Of a DNA stretch of 64,000 nucleotides, positions 42,633-50,436 are shown in pieces. The stretch spans positions 124,001-188,000 of the forward strand of contig JALSGS010000053.1 of assembly GCA_026982695.1 (NCBI GenBank), in the 5' to 3' direction. Under the pieces are notes generated by a model. The model did not search any database and was not told the origin of the DNA. It saw only the letters and a program-made list of their open reading frames with translations. This stretch comes from Saprospiraceae bacterium. Its GTDB lineage: Bacteria > Bacteroidota > Bacteroidia > Chitinophagales > Saprospiraceae. Made by a program: the position numbers and the translations under genes. The first letter of the stretch is position 1. Each line of letters begins with the position of its first letter.

Positions 42633-45398
42633 ATGAAATATTATCTCCCCATTGTATTCTTATTCTGCTTGCCCATCAGCGTGTGGGCTACCCACAACCG
42701 TGCGGGTGACATCAGCATCGAGCAGCTGGAAGACGAAAATGGCGTATGTGGCCTTAAAATACGCGCTACCATTACCACCTATACTAAAGCCAGCTCAATA
42801 GCTGCTGATCGCGACACGCTGACCATCTGCTGGGGTGATGGCTCATGCGAGAAAGTAGCCCGCATCAATGGCAATGGCAATGGCGTATTGCTGGGCAATG
42901 ATATCAAAAAGAACATCTACATCGCCGAACACACTTATCCAGGACGCGGCATCTACCGCATCACCATGACCGACCCCAACCGCAATGGCGGCATCCTCAA
43001 CGTCAATTATCCCAATTCCGACCAAGTCCCCTTTCATTTAGCTACCACCTACGCCTTTCTCAACCCACAATTCGATGGGTGCAATAACACCCCAGTGCTC
43101 CTACAACCCCCAATCGATTTCGGTTGCGTAGGCCAACCCTTCATCCATAACCCCAATGCCTACGACATCGATGGCGACAGTATCTCCTACCAGCTTAGTG
43201 TGCCCCTAATGGATGTAGGCACCCAAGTGCCCAATTACGTATATCCCCACTTAGTACCTGGCAATGAAGGCAGCTTTATCGATTTCAATGAAATCACGGG
43301 TGACTTTATCTGGGACAACCCCCAAATACCCGGCGAATATGTCATCTCCATGCTCATTATCTCTTGGCGCAATGGTGCCCCCATCGACACTGTGCGTCGC
43401 GATATGCAGTTCACCATACGCCAGTGTGAAGACAATCTACCGCCACAAATCGAAGTGCCCGACGAGATTTGTGTGGTGGCAGGGCAGCTCATCGAGTTTG
43501 ACGTAGTAGCTACCGACCCCAATACTGATGACCTCATTGAGCTCAGTGCATTAGGGGGACCATTTGAAGTGAGTATCAGCCCTGCCGATGACGCAAATGG
43601 ATGGGCCAACCCCACTTATCAGCCTCAACCTGTGGTCAAAACTTTTAGATGGCAAACCACCTGCGAACACATATCTGATAGCTATTACTCTGTCGTGTTT
43701 AAAGCCGTGGACAACCACTTCGACTCAGTGGGTTTGGCTACCCTAAAAACCGTCCGCATCAAAGTGGTAGGGCCACCACCTCAAGACGTGCAAGCTGATG
43801 TAGGGTCTGGGCAGGTGCTCGTACACTGGGCCAACCCTTATAGCTGTGATCAGGCTGCAGCGGACTACTTTTTTGGCTTCAGTGTATGGCGACGAGAAGG
43901 CGCTCAAAACATTTTAATCGATACATGTACTCCACCCGATTTGAGCAATTACGGATACACTCTTATCGAGCCTACCACCAAAGAAATACAAGGTGGCCGG
44001 TATAGCTTCCTCGACACCAATGTAGCACGAGGCCGTACCTATTGCTATCGAATTGTAGCCAAATTTGCCCGTTACACTAATCTGAATCCTCCTCAGCCTT
44101 ACAACGTAGTGCAAAGTCTACCCAGCAATGAGTTATGCGTACAACTCAGTCGAGATGTACCACTTATGACCCATGCATCTGTGGCACTTACCGACCCACA
44201 AGACGGGCAAATATTCGTATCATGGTCAAAACCCAAAGCTGATGACCTGGACACATTACTCCATCCTGGCCCCTATCGTTATGAGCTGTGGCGCAGCACA
44301 GGCATCGGCACCGAGGATTTTGTCCCAACGGGCTTCGCTGCCTCTGCCGACGAATTCTGGCAAGCCAACGATACCACCTTTGTCGACGTAGGTATAGACA
44401 CTCGTACACAAGGTTATACCTACACCATTGCATTCTATAGTGGCACTCAAAGCGAACCTCTGGGTTGGTCTGCACCTGCATCTACGACCTACCTGACAGC
44501 GATCGGTCAAGACGAAGCCATACACTTAAACTGGACTTATAAGGTGCCTTGGAACAACAAATCATTCGCCGTATTCCGCCTCAATCCCGCTACTAATCAA
44601 TGGGACAGCATTGGGCAGACCTATGAGCCATTCTTTATCGATGTAGGCCTAGTGAACGGGCGTGAATACTGCTACTACGTGCGTGCCACAGGTAGTTACG
44701 GTATCGAAGGCATTGCAGATCCACTCATCAACTACTCACAACAAACGTGCACTGTACCAGTCGACTCCATGCCACCCTGTCCTCCTCAGCTACATGTGAG
44801 CAACATCTGTACACAGGGGGGTAACTCTTGCGATGCAAATGAGCTGAGCAACCTACTCGAATGGTCCCACCCGCAAGTAGTTTGCCCCGAAAGCAACGAT
44901 GTCATAGGATACAGAATCTACTATGCGCCCACTCAATCGGCCAATTTAGAACTGGTAGCCCAAATTGAGCAAGCTGACCAGTTCAGCTTCTTCCACGAGC
45001 CTCCTGATGGGCTTGCTGGCTGCTATGCACTCACCGCTATAGACAGCTTTTACAATGAAAGTGCCTTGAGCGAGATCATCTGTGTGGACAATTGCCCCAT
45101 CTACACCTTACCCAATACCTTTACCCCTAACGGCGATGGGCAAAACGACCTGTTCCAACCTTATCCCTACTGTTTCATCGACCACGTAATCTTTGAAGTG
45201 TACAATGTATGGGGACAGCTGGTCTTCCGCACAGAAGACCCTTCACTCAACTGGGACGGCACCAATCTCAGTGGGCAAGATTTGCCGGAAGGCACTTATT
45301 ACTATATCTGTCGCGTATTTGAGCAACGAGTAGAAGGCGTGAGCGAGCGCCCAGAGCTATTGCGTGGATTCATCGAACTAATCCGCCACAAGCCATAA
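42633..45398 (+). CDS. Secreted CHU_C (T9SS type B sorting domain) protein with Ig/FnIII-like modules
   Basis: 921 residues. The signal peptide MKYYLPIVFLFCLPISVWAT is followed by HNRAGDISIEQLED. The middle comprises PKD/Ig-like modules (for example YDIDGDSISYQLS, then FDVVATDPNTDDLIEL) and FnIII-like repeats with VHWANPYSC, SWSKPKADDL and LNWTYKVPW cores. Several Cys-pair positions may form disulfides. The C-terminal domain (about 830-921) has LPNTFTPNGDGQNDLF, VWGQLVFRTED and GQDLPEGTYYYICRV: this is the gliding-motility-associated C-terminal domain that targets proteins to the type IX system. It is a probable surface adhesin or matrix protein. No T9SS machinery is in the window. Confidence 0.9.
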   Translation: MKYYLPIVFLFCLPISVWATHNRAGDISIEQLEDENGVCGLKIRATITTYTKASSIAADRDTLTICWGDGSCEKVARINGNGNGVLLGNDIKKNIYIAEHTYPGRGIYRITMTDPNRNGGILNVNYPNSDQVPFHLATTYAFLNPQFDGCNNTPVLLQPPIDFGCVGQPFIHNPNAYDIDGDSISYQLSVPLMDVGTQVPNYVYPHLVPGNEGSFIDFNEITGDFIWDNPQIPGEYVISMLIISWRNGAPIDTVRRDMQFTIRQCEDNLPPQIEVPDEICVVAGQLIEFDVVATDPNTDDLIELSALGGPFEVSISPADDANGWANPTYQPQPVVKTFRWQTTCEHISDSYYSVVFKAVDNHFDSVGLATLKTVRIKVVGPPPQDVQADVGSGQVLVHWANPYSCDQAAADYFFGFSVWRREGAQNILIDTCTPPDLSNYGYTLIEPTTKEIQGGRYSFLDTNVARGRTYCYRIVAKFARYTNLNPPQPYNVVQSLPSNELCVQLSRDVPLMTHASVALTDPQDGQIFVSWSKPKADDLDTLLHPGPYRYELWRSTGIGTEDFVPTGFAASADEFWQANDTTFVDVGIDTRTQGYTYTIAFYSGTQSEPLGWSAPASTTYLTAIGQDEAIHLNWTYKVPWNNKSFAVFRLNPATNQWDSIGQTYEPFFIDVGLVNGREYCYYVRATGSYGIEGIADPLINYSQQTCTVPVDSMPPCPPQLHVSNICTQGGNSCDANELSNLLEWSHPQVVCPESNDVIGYRIYYAPTQSANLELVAQIEQADQFSFFHEPPDGLAGCYALTAIDSFYNESALSEIICVDNCPIYTLPNTFTPNGDGQNDLFQPYPYCFIDHVIFEVYNVWGQLVFRTEDPSLNWDGTNLSGQDLPEGTYYYICRVFEQRVEGVSERPELLRGFIELIRHKP

Positions 45399-45407
45399 TT
45401 GTGAAAT

Positions 45408-45437
45408 TGACGCGACATGCACAGATTCTTCGCGTCA
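45408..45437. terminator. Hairpin between convergent CHU_C and ZIP genes
   Basis: TGACGCGA and TCGCGTCA form a perfect 8-bp stem with a 14-nt loop in the 39-bp gap. It lacks a clear T tract. Confidence 0.5.
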
Positions 45438-46130
45438 CTATAAGCTCAGTGCACCTGCACCAATGCCCAACAGCAACGCTGCAATGCGCATGCCCACTAC
45501 CTGATGGGCACTTTGTGGATCTGTCTCAAACACAATGGTAGTGGCAATGTGTAGAAAAGAACCTGCAACCAATGCCAATAAAGTATGTGCACGCTCATGC
45601 AGTACAGGCATGACCTCACCCAGCCACACTCCCAGAGGGCTGGCTATGGAAAAAAACGCGACAATGAGCCAAGGAAAACGCCTTCGGTAATTCATGCACA
45701 TCGCCGTCAAGGCCATAGCAGCTGGCAACTTGTGCCATACAATAGCCAGTAGTAGAGGGAGCTCACGCCCGTCGGTAGCGCCTAATGGCATCCCCTCAAA
45801 CAATGAGTGCAAGCCCAACCCTACTGATAAAGCAAAGCCTGGCATTCGGCCATGTAGGTGCACATGACCGTGTTCTACCCCACCACTGAAGTGTTCTAAA
45901 AACAGTTGCAAAAGCAGGCCACTTAGCACCATCCATCCTACTTCTATACCATTGTGGCTATATACATCAGGCAACAAGTGCAGTACCGTTACTGCTAATA
46001 TGTACCCCCCACTAAAAGCTAATAATCCCGGTAGCAAATGCCGGCGCTGCTGAGCAAATAGCCAGGCGATGGCGGCCCCTATCCATACCGTAGTGAACAA
46101 AACTGCCACTGCCAACAATGCGTTCATCAA
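45438..46130 (-). CDS. ZIP-family metal transporter
   Basis: 230 residues with about seven transmembrane helices. The metal-site helix contains GLGLHSLFEGMPLG (H-S-x-x-E-G), and the next helix contains VWHKLPAAMAL. A His-rich loop (VEHGHVHLHGRM) precedes the first. ZIP proteins import Zn2+, Fe2+ or related ions. It overlaps the upstream PAP2 gene by 4 nt (ATGA), so translation is coupled. Metal specificity is unknown. Confidence 0.9.
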   Translation of the reverse strand: MMNALLAVAVLFTTVWIGAAIAWLFAQQRRHLLPGLLAFSGGYILAVTVLHLLPDVYSHNGIEVGWMVLSGLLLQLFLEHFSGGVEHGHVHLHGRMPGFALSVGLGLHSLFEGMPLGATDGRELPLLLAIVWHKLPAAMALTAMCMNYRRRFPWLIVAFFSIASPLGVWLGEVMPVLHERAHTLLALVAGSFLHIATTIVFETDPQSAHQVVGMRIAALLLGIGAGALSL

Positions 46131-46723
46131 TCTGGAATTTTTTGAACAGCCTCAGGCTCAACTATCTCTCGCATCACTACGGCATTAAGCCACCCGATGA
46201 ATGTGCCTAATAAGGCACCGGCCAACACGTCTAATGGAAAATGTACGCCCACATACACCTGTGCGAAAGCTATAGACGCCGCCCAGAGCAGCCACAAATA
46301 TCTACCTCTTCGGAAAAATCGCCCCATCGTTCCTATCAAGTACACGGCCAATGCAAAGTGATTTGTAGCATGAGCACTGGGGAAGCTATACCCACCACCA
46401 CAGGGTACCAGCACCTCCGCACGCTCGTGCACCAATACATCGCGGCAGGGTCGCTCGCGTTGCACAAAAGGCTTGAGCACTTTGCTACTGATAGTATCTG
46501 AAATGGCAATAGTCACCACAGCTCCCAACACAATCCACGCGCCCTTTCCTCGCAGATTGAGCCACAAAAATACAGCCACACCTACATAAAGGGGTATCCA
46601 GAAAAACTTGTTGCGCAGATAAGGCATAAGCACGTCCAACCATGGATGGTGCATTCCCGGGTTGACGCTCTGAAAGGCCGCATAATCCCAATGAAGCAAA
46701 GCCTCAAGCATGAAATCACTCAA
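46127..46723 (-). CDS. PAP2-family phosphatase
   Basis: 198 residues, five to six transmembrane helices. The three-part active site is complete: KPFVQRERP (Lys-x6-Arg-Pro, about 84-92), GYSFPSAHATN (about 111-121, with SAH replacing SGH) and the final Arg-less block QVYVGVHFPLDVLAG (about 155-169). It probably hydrolyses a lipid phosphate such as undecaprenyl diphosphate or phosphatidate. It overlaps the ZIP gene, and the methyltransferase gene 16 bp upstream may belong to the same transcript. Confidence 0.9.
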   Translation of the reverse strand: MSDFMLEALLHWDYAAFQSVNPGMHHPWLDVLMPYLRNKFFWIPLYVGVAVFLWLNLRGKGAWIVLGAVVTIAISDTISSKVLKPFVQRERPCRDVLVHERAEVLVPCGGGYSFPSAHATNHFALAVYLIGTMGRFFRRGRYLWLLWAASIAFAQVYVGVHFPLDVLAGALLGTFIGWLNAVVMREIVEPEAVQKIPD

Positions 46724-46739
46724 TTAGCACACCGCCTGG

Positions 46740-47507
46740 CTACAGCGGTGGGAGTTTGCGACATACCATAATTAGGCGATCAGACTGCCGGCGCACATAC
46801 GGATTGAGCTCGTAATCGCCATACACCCTATTGATGTACAAGCCCACTTGTTTAAACATGTCCTTGAAGTCTTCAAGCCTAAAAGCCCGTACCCGCTCTT
46901 CAAAATGCCAATGACGCCCCTCAGCATAGAATTCAATTTCCTTGACGATTGTGCGCAAAGAAGGCAAGTAGTACTTGTTGATGTGAAAATCGATTCCATC
47001 GATTTTTTTCACCTCAGAAACGGGCAAAGTACGCAGCACCTTTTTGGTATTGAAATAGTCCAGCACAAATACACCCTTGGGCTTGAGCCCATCGGCCACA
47101 TTCTGCAAGGTACGCAAATGATCTTTGTCGTACTCAAAGTAACCAAAGCTGGTAAAGAAATTGAAGATGCAGTCGAAATAGTTGGTTCGGCAAGGCCGAC
47201 GCATGTCGTGTTTGTAGAAAGAAAGATGGTCATTTTCGAACTGACGGGCAAACTCAATGTTGGTATCCGAGATGTCAATACCCGTGACGTGAAAGCCCTT
47301 TTCGGCCAAATACCGAGCAAAGCGCCCTTTGCCACACCCTAAATCCAAAATTTCTGCACCTGAAGGGATGGGCAATGCCTGCTCTAACAAGTCGATAAAC
47401 CGACGCGCTTCTTGCTCGTCGTGGTGCTTATACAAAATGTCGTAATACGGCGAATTGAACCACTCAATAAACCACTCACCTTTGTGCACAGCTGAAATAT
47501 TTGCCAT
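46740..47507 (-). CDS. Class I SAM-dependent methyltransferase
   Basis: 255 residues from ATG 47507. The SAM-binding motif AEILDLGCGKGRFARYLAEK (about 51-70) and the acidic loop VTGIDISD are clear. A second conserved block, YFDCIFNFFTSFGYF, is also present. The C-terminal part (IDFHINKYYLPSLRTIVKEI and on) probably sets the substrate, which is unknown. A TATATTTG -7 box at 47518-47511 (minus strand) is so close to the ATG that the mRNA may be leaderless. Confidence 0.87.
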   Translation of the reverse strand: MANISAVHKGEWFIEWFNSPYYDILYKHHDEQEARRFIDLLEQALPIPSGAEILDLGCGKGRFARYLAEKGFHVTGIDISDTNIEFARQFENDHLSFYKHDMRRPCRTNYFDCIFNFFTSFGYFEYDKDHLRTLQNVADGLKPKGVFVLDYFNTKKVLRTLPVSEVKKIDGIDFHINKYYLPSLRTIVKEIEFYAEGRHWHFEERVRAFRLEDFKDMFKQVGLYINRVYGDYELNPYVRRQSDRLIMVCRKLPPL

Positions 47508-47510
47508 GCG

Positions 47511-47518
47511 CAAATATA
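47511..47518 (-). promoter_or_regulatory. -7 box immediately before the methyltransferase start
   Basis: TATATTTG on the minus strand, perfect TAnnTTTG, ending 4 nt before the ATG. No TTG at -33. Confidence 0.4.
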
Positions 47519-47602
47519 AATGCAAAAGTTGCCGCTTAGCACATCACACTCACTGAGGCAAAACAATTTTCAACTAAGGGCGCTCTCCAGATTTGCTTTC
47601 GC

Positions 47603-47610
47603 TAAATTTG
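47603..47610 (+). promoter_or_regulatory. Putative glmM promoter -7 box
   Basis: TAAATTTG matches TAnnTTTG, 29 nt before the TTG start codon of glmM. No -33 TTG at normal spacing. Confidence 0.5.
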
Positions 47611-47638
47611 CCGCGTTGTCTACCAAAATTCCCGTGTC

Positions 47639-49027
47639 TTGACTTTTATTAAATCTATTTCGGGCTTCAGAGGTACTATTGGCGGCAAAACAGGCGAAAA
47701 TCTCACACCCGAAGATGTAGTGGCATGTACTGCAGCTTATGGCCAATGGCTACTCGATCGAGGACATACCCCAAAAGTAGTAGTAGGACGCGATGCACGA
47801 CGCTCAGGCCAGATTATCAGCCAGTTGGTGTGCAGTACATTGCGCAGTATGGGCATTGACGTAGTCGACTTGGGGCTGAGCACGACACCCACAGTAGAAA
47901 TGGCCGTAGCACATGAACGTGCAGGAGGCGGCATCATACTCACTGCCAGCCACAATACCGAACAATGGAACGCCCTCAAACTGCTCAACGAAAAGGGTGA
48001 GTTCATCTCCGCCCAAGACGGCCGAACCGTCCTGCAATATTTGGACAATGGCCGAATCACTTATGCCCCTGTAGATCGCCTGGGCAACTATACCTTCAAA
48101 GAGGGGGGTTATATCGAATGGCACGTACGCCAAATCCTCGAGCTACCATTAGTCGATGTAGCAGCTATTCGTGCAAAGGGTTATAAAGTAGTGGTCGACC
48201 CTGTAAATTCAACAGGTGCGCTGGCAGTACCAGCACTGCTCGAAAGCTTGGGATGCCAAGTACGACTCATCAATGGCGAGCCCAATGGACACTTCGCCCA
48301 CAACCCCGAGCCACTACCCCAACACCTCACCGAACTCTCCCAACAAGTACGCCTACAGCGCGCACACTTGGGCATCGCTGTCGATCCCGATGTAGACCGG
48401 CTCGCTTTGGTATGTGAAGATGGCAGTATGTTTGGCGAAGAGTACACACTCGTAGCCGCAGCAGACTACGTGCTGCGCCACCAGCCAGGCAATACCGTAT
48501 CGAACCTGTCGTCTACCCGAGCCCTGCGCGACCTAACCCTCCAACGCGGCGGTCAGTACTACGCCTCAGCAGTAGGCGAAGTGAATGTAGTAGCTAAAAT
48601 GAAAGCAGTCAATGCCGTAATCGGCGGCGAAGGCAATGGTGGCGTCATCTATCCGGCGCTCCATTACGGCCGCGACGCATTGGTAGGCATCGCACTCATC
48701 TTGTCGCATTTAGCGCAAAGCGACATGAGCTTGTCGCACTTGCGCGCGCAGTATCCCAACTACTACATGCACAAAGGCAAAATACAACTCGAAGGGCTCG
48801 ATGTAGATGCCATCCTTGGGTGGCTCCAGCGCAAATATGCTTTTGCCCAACTCGACACCACTGACGGATTGAAAATCGACTTGGAAGAAGGATGGATTCA
48901 CCTGCGCAAGAGCAACACCGAACCTATCGTACGCATTTACACAGAAAGCACTTCAGAGGTGTTGGCTGCACGACTGGCCGAAAAAATCAAGGCAGACATT
49001 CAAGAGTTTTTTCGACAAGGCTGCTAA
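47639..49027 (+). CDS. glmM: Phosphoglucosamine mutase
   Basis: 462 residues with a TTG start at 47639; MTFIKSISGFRGTIGG is the family N terminus in Bacteroidota. The phosphoserine is Ser104 in ILTASHNTEQWN. The metal loop is VDPDVDRLA (Asp249, 251, 253), the sugar loop is GGEGNGGV, and the phosphate-binding loop is RKSNTEPIVRIY near the C terminus. The product converts glucosamine-6-phosphate to glucosamine-1-phosphate for cell-wall and LPS precursors. A phosphomannomutase role is possible. The cysteine desulfurase starts 20 bp after its stop. Confidence 0.9.
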   Translation: MTFIKSISGFRGTIGGKTGENLTPEDVVACTAAYGQWLLDRGHTPKVVVGRDARRSGQIISQLVCSTLRSMGIDVVDLGLSTTPTVEMAVAHERAGGGIILTASHNTEQWNALKLLNEKGEFISAQDGRTVLQYLDNGRITYAPVDRLGNYTFKEGGYIEWHVRQILELPLVDVAAIRAKGYKVVVDPVNSTGALAVPALLESLGCQVRLINGEPNGHFAHNPEPLPQHLTELSQQVRLQRAHLGIAVDPDVDRLALVCEDGSMFGEEYTLVAAADYVLRHQPGNTVSNLSSTRALRDLTLQRGGQYYASAVGEVNVVAKMKAVNAVIGGEGNGGVIYPALHYGRDALVGIALILSHLAQSDMSLSHLRAQYPNYYMHKGKIQLEGLDVDAILGWLQRKYAFAQLDTTDGLKIDLEEGWIHLRKSNTEPIVRIYTESTSEVLAARLAEKIKADIQEFFRQGC

Positions 49028-49047
49028 TCCCTCCAAATCACTTGCCC

Positions 49048-50193
49048 ATGAAAAAAAGTGTATATCTCGACAATGCGGCCACTACCCCGCTTCTCCCCGA
49101 AGTAATTGAGCTGATGAATGATATCATGAAAAATCAGTTTGGCAATCCCAGCTCAATACACGAAGAAGGACGCAAAGCACGGGCTATTATCGAAGATGCC
49201 CGCAAGACAGTAGCACGTGCCATTGGCGCCTCCATCGGAGAGATATTTTTCACTTCTGGCGGAACTGAAAGCAACAACTGGGCTCTAAAAGGCGCTGTGC
49301 GCGATTTAGGCATCAAACGCATCATTAGCTCGCCTACAGAACATCACTGTGTGCTACATTCATTACAAAGTATTGAAGCGCACTACGATGTGACGCTTAT
49401 TTTCTTACATACTGACCAACTAGGACATATCGATTACACCCAACTCGAAGACCTACTTGCCGACTCAACAGTACCTACGCTTGTATCGCTCATGCATGCT
49501 AACAACGAAATGGGCACCTTGCACGATATTGAACGCGTTGGCCAGCTATGTCACCAATACGGTGCACTCTTTCATTCCGATACTGTACAAACAATAGGTC
49601 ACTACCCACTCGACGTTCAAGACCTCTATATCACTTTCCTTTCTGGAAGTGCCCACAAGTTTCATGGACCCAAAGGAGTAGGTTTTCTCTACATCAACAG
49701 CAATCATTTCATCAAGCCCTACATTGATGGAGGGTCACAAGAGCGCAATATGCGTGGTGGCACGGAAAACATCTATGGCATCGCGGGCATGGCCAAAGCA
49801 CTTGAGCTGGCAATGGATCAACTCGATAGTCGTCGTGCTCATATCGAATCGTTACGCTGCTATTTCGTACAAAAGCTGACTGATACATTTGGCGACATCC
49901 AGTTCAACGGCGACTGGGAAAATGGCCTGTATACCGTCCTCAATGTGAGCTTTCCGCCATCTGACAGATCAGACCTATTGCTCATACTCCTGGATATTGC
50001 CGGCATACGTGCATCAGGTGGCAGTGCATGCAGCTCGGGGGCAGAAACACACTCACACGTGCTACAAGCCATCCAAGCTGATCCTGCACGTAAAGCAGTG
50101 CGCTTTTCCTTTTCACATTTCAACACAGCTGGAGAAATAGATTACGTCGTAGAGCAGCTAAAGACAATTTTTTCCCAAAAAGCTACTGTGTGA
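49048..50193 (+). CDS. Cysteine desulfurase (NifS/IscS-like)
   Basis: 381 residues from ATG 49048. A PLP enzyme that takes sulfur from cysteine for Fe-S clusters and thiolated tRNA. It starts MKKSVYLDNAATTPLLPEV. The PLP region includes TSGGTESNNWAL (69-80), TEHHCVLHS and the Schiff-base Lys204 in SGSAHKFHGPKG. The active Cys328 is in RASGGSACSSG. The class fits IscS/NifS type I. No isc or suf genes are adjacent. Confidence 0.93.
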   Translation: MKKSVYLDNAATTPLLPEVIELMNDIMKNQFGNPSSIHEEGRKARAIIEDARKTVARAIGASIGEIFFTSGGTESNNWALKGAVRDLGIKRIISSPTEHHCVLHSLQSIEAHYDVTLIFLHTDQLGHIDYTQLEDLLADSTVPTLVSLMHANNEMGTLHDIERVGQLCHQYGALFHSDTVQTIGHYPLDVQDLYITFLSGSAHKFHGPKGVGFLYINSNHFIKPYIDGGSQERNMRGGTENIYGIAGMAKALELAMDQLDSRRAHIESLRCYFVQKLTDTFGDIQFNGDWENGLYTVLNVSFPPSDRSDLLLILLDIAGIRASGGSACSSGAETHSHVLQAIQADPARKAVRFSFSHFNTAGEIDYVVEQLKTIFSQKATV

Positions 50194-50213
50194 TCAATAT
50201 ACCCAACAAAAAG

Positions 50214-50237
50214 AGGGTATGACATTGGTCATACCCT
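50214..50237 (+). terminator. Hairpin after the cysteine desulfurase
   Basis: AGGGTATGAC and GTCATACCCT form a perfect 10-bp stem with the loop ATTG, 20 bp after the stop codon. There is no T tract, so it may be a weak terminator. Confidence 0.65.
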
Positions 50238-50360
50238 TCGCTAACAAACAAAACCAACTAAAAACCAAGTATCTTTTATGAGTATACCATATTGGCAAAA
50301 AAAAGATCAACTCGTTCCTGTCTTTCCAACCTCTATTGCAAATAACGCACATTTTGCCAA

Positions 50361-50395
50361 ATAAAAAAAGCCATGTAGCGCTTACTACATGGCTT
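50361..50395 (-). terminator. Terminator of the large T9SS protein gene
   Basis: AAGCCATGTAG and CTACATGGCTT form a perfect 11-bp stem with a 6-nt loop. On the minus strand it runs into seven T. Confidence 0.92.
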
Positions 50396-50436
50396 CAAAA
50401 GCAATGATAAATTCCACGAAGAAATATCTTGAATGT

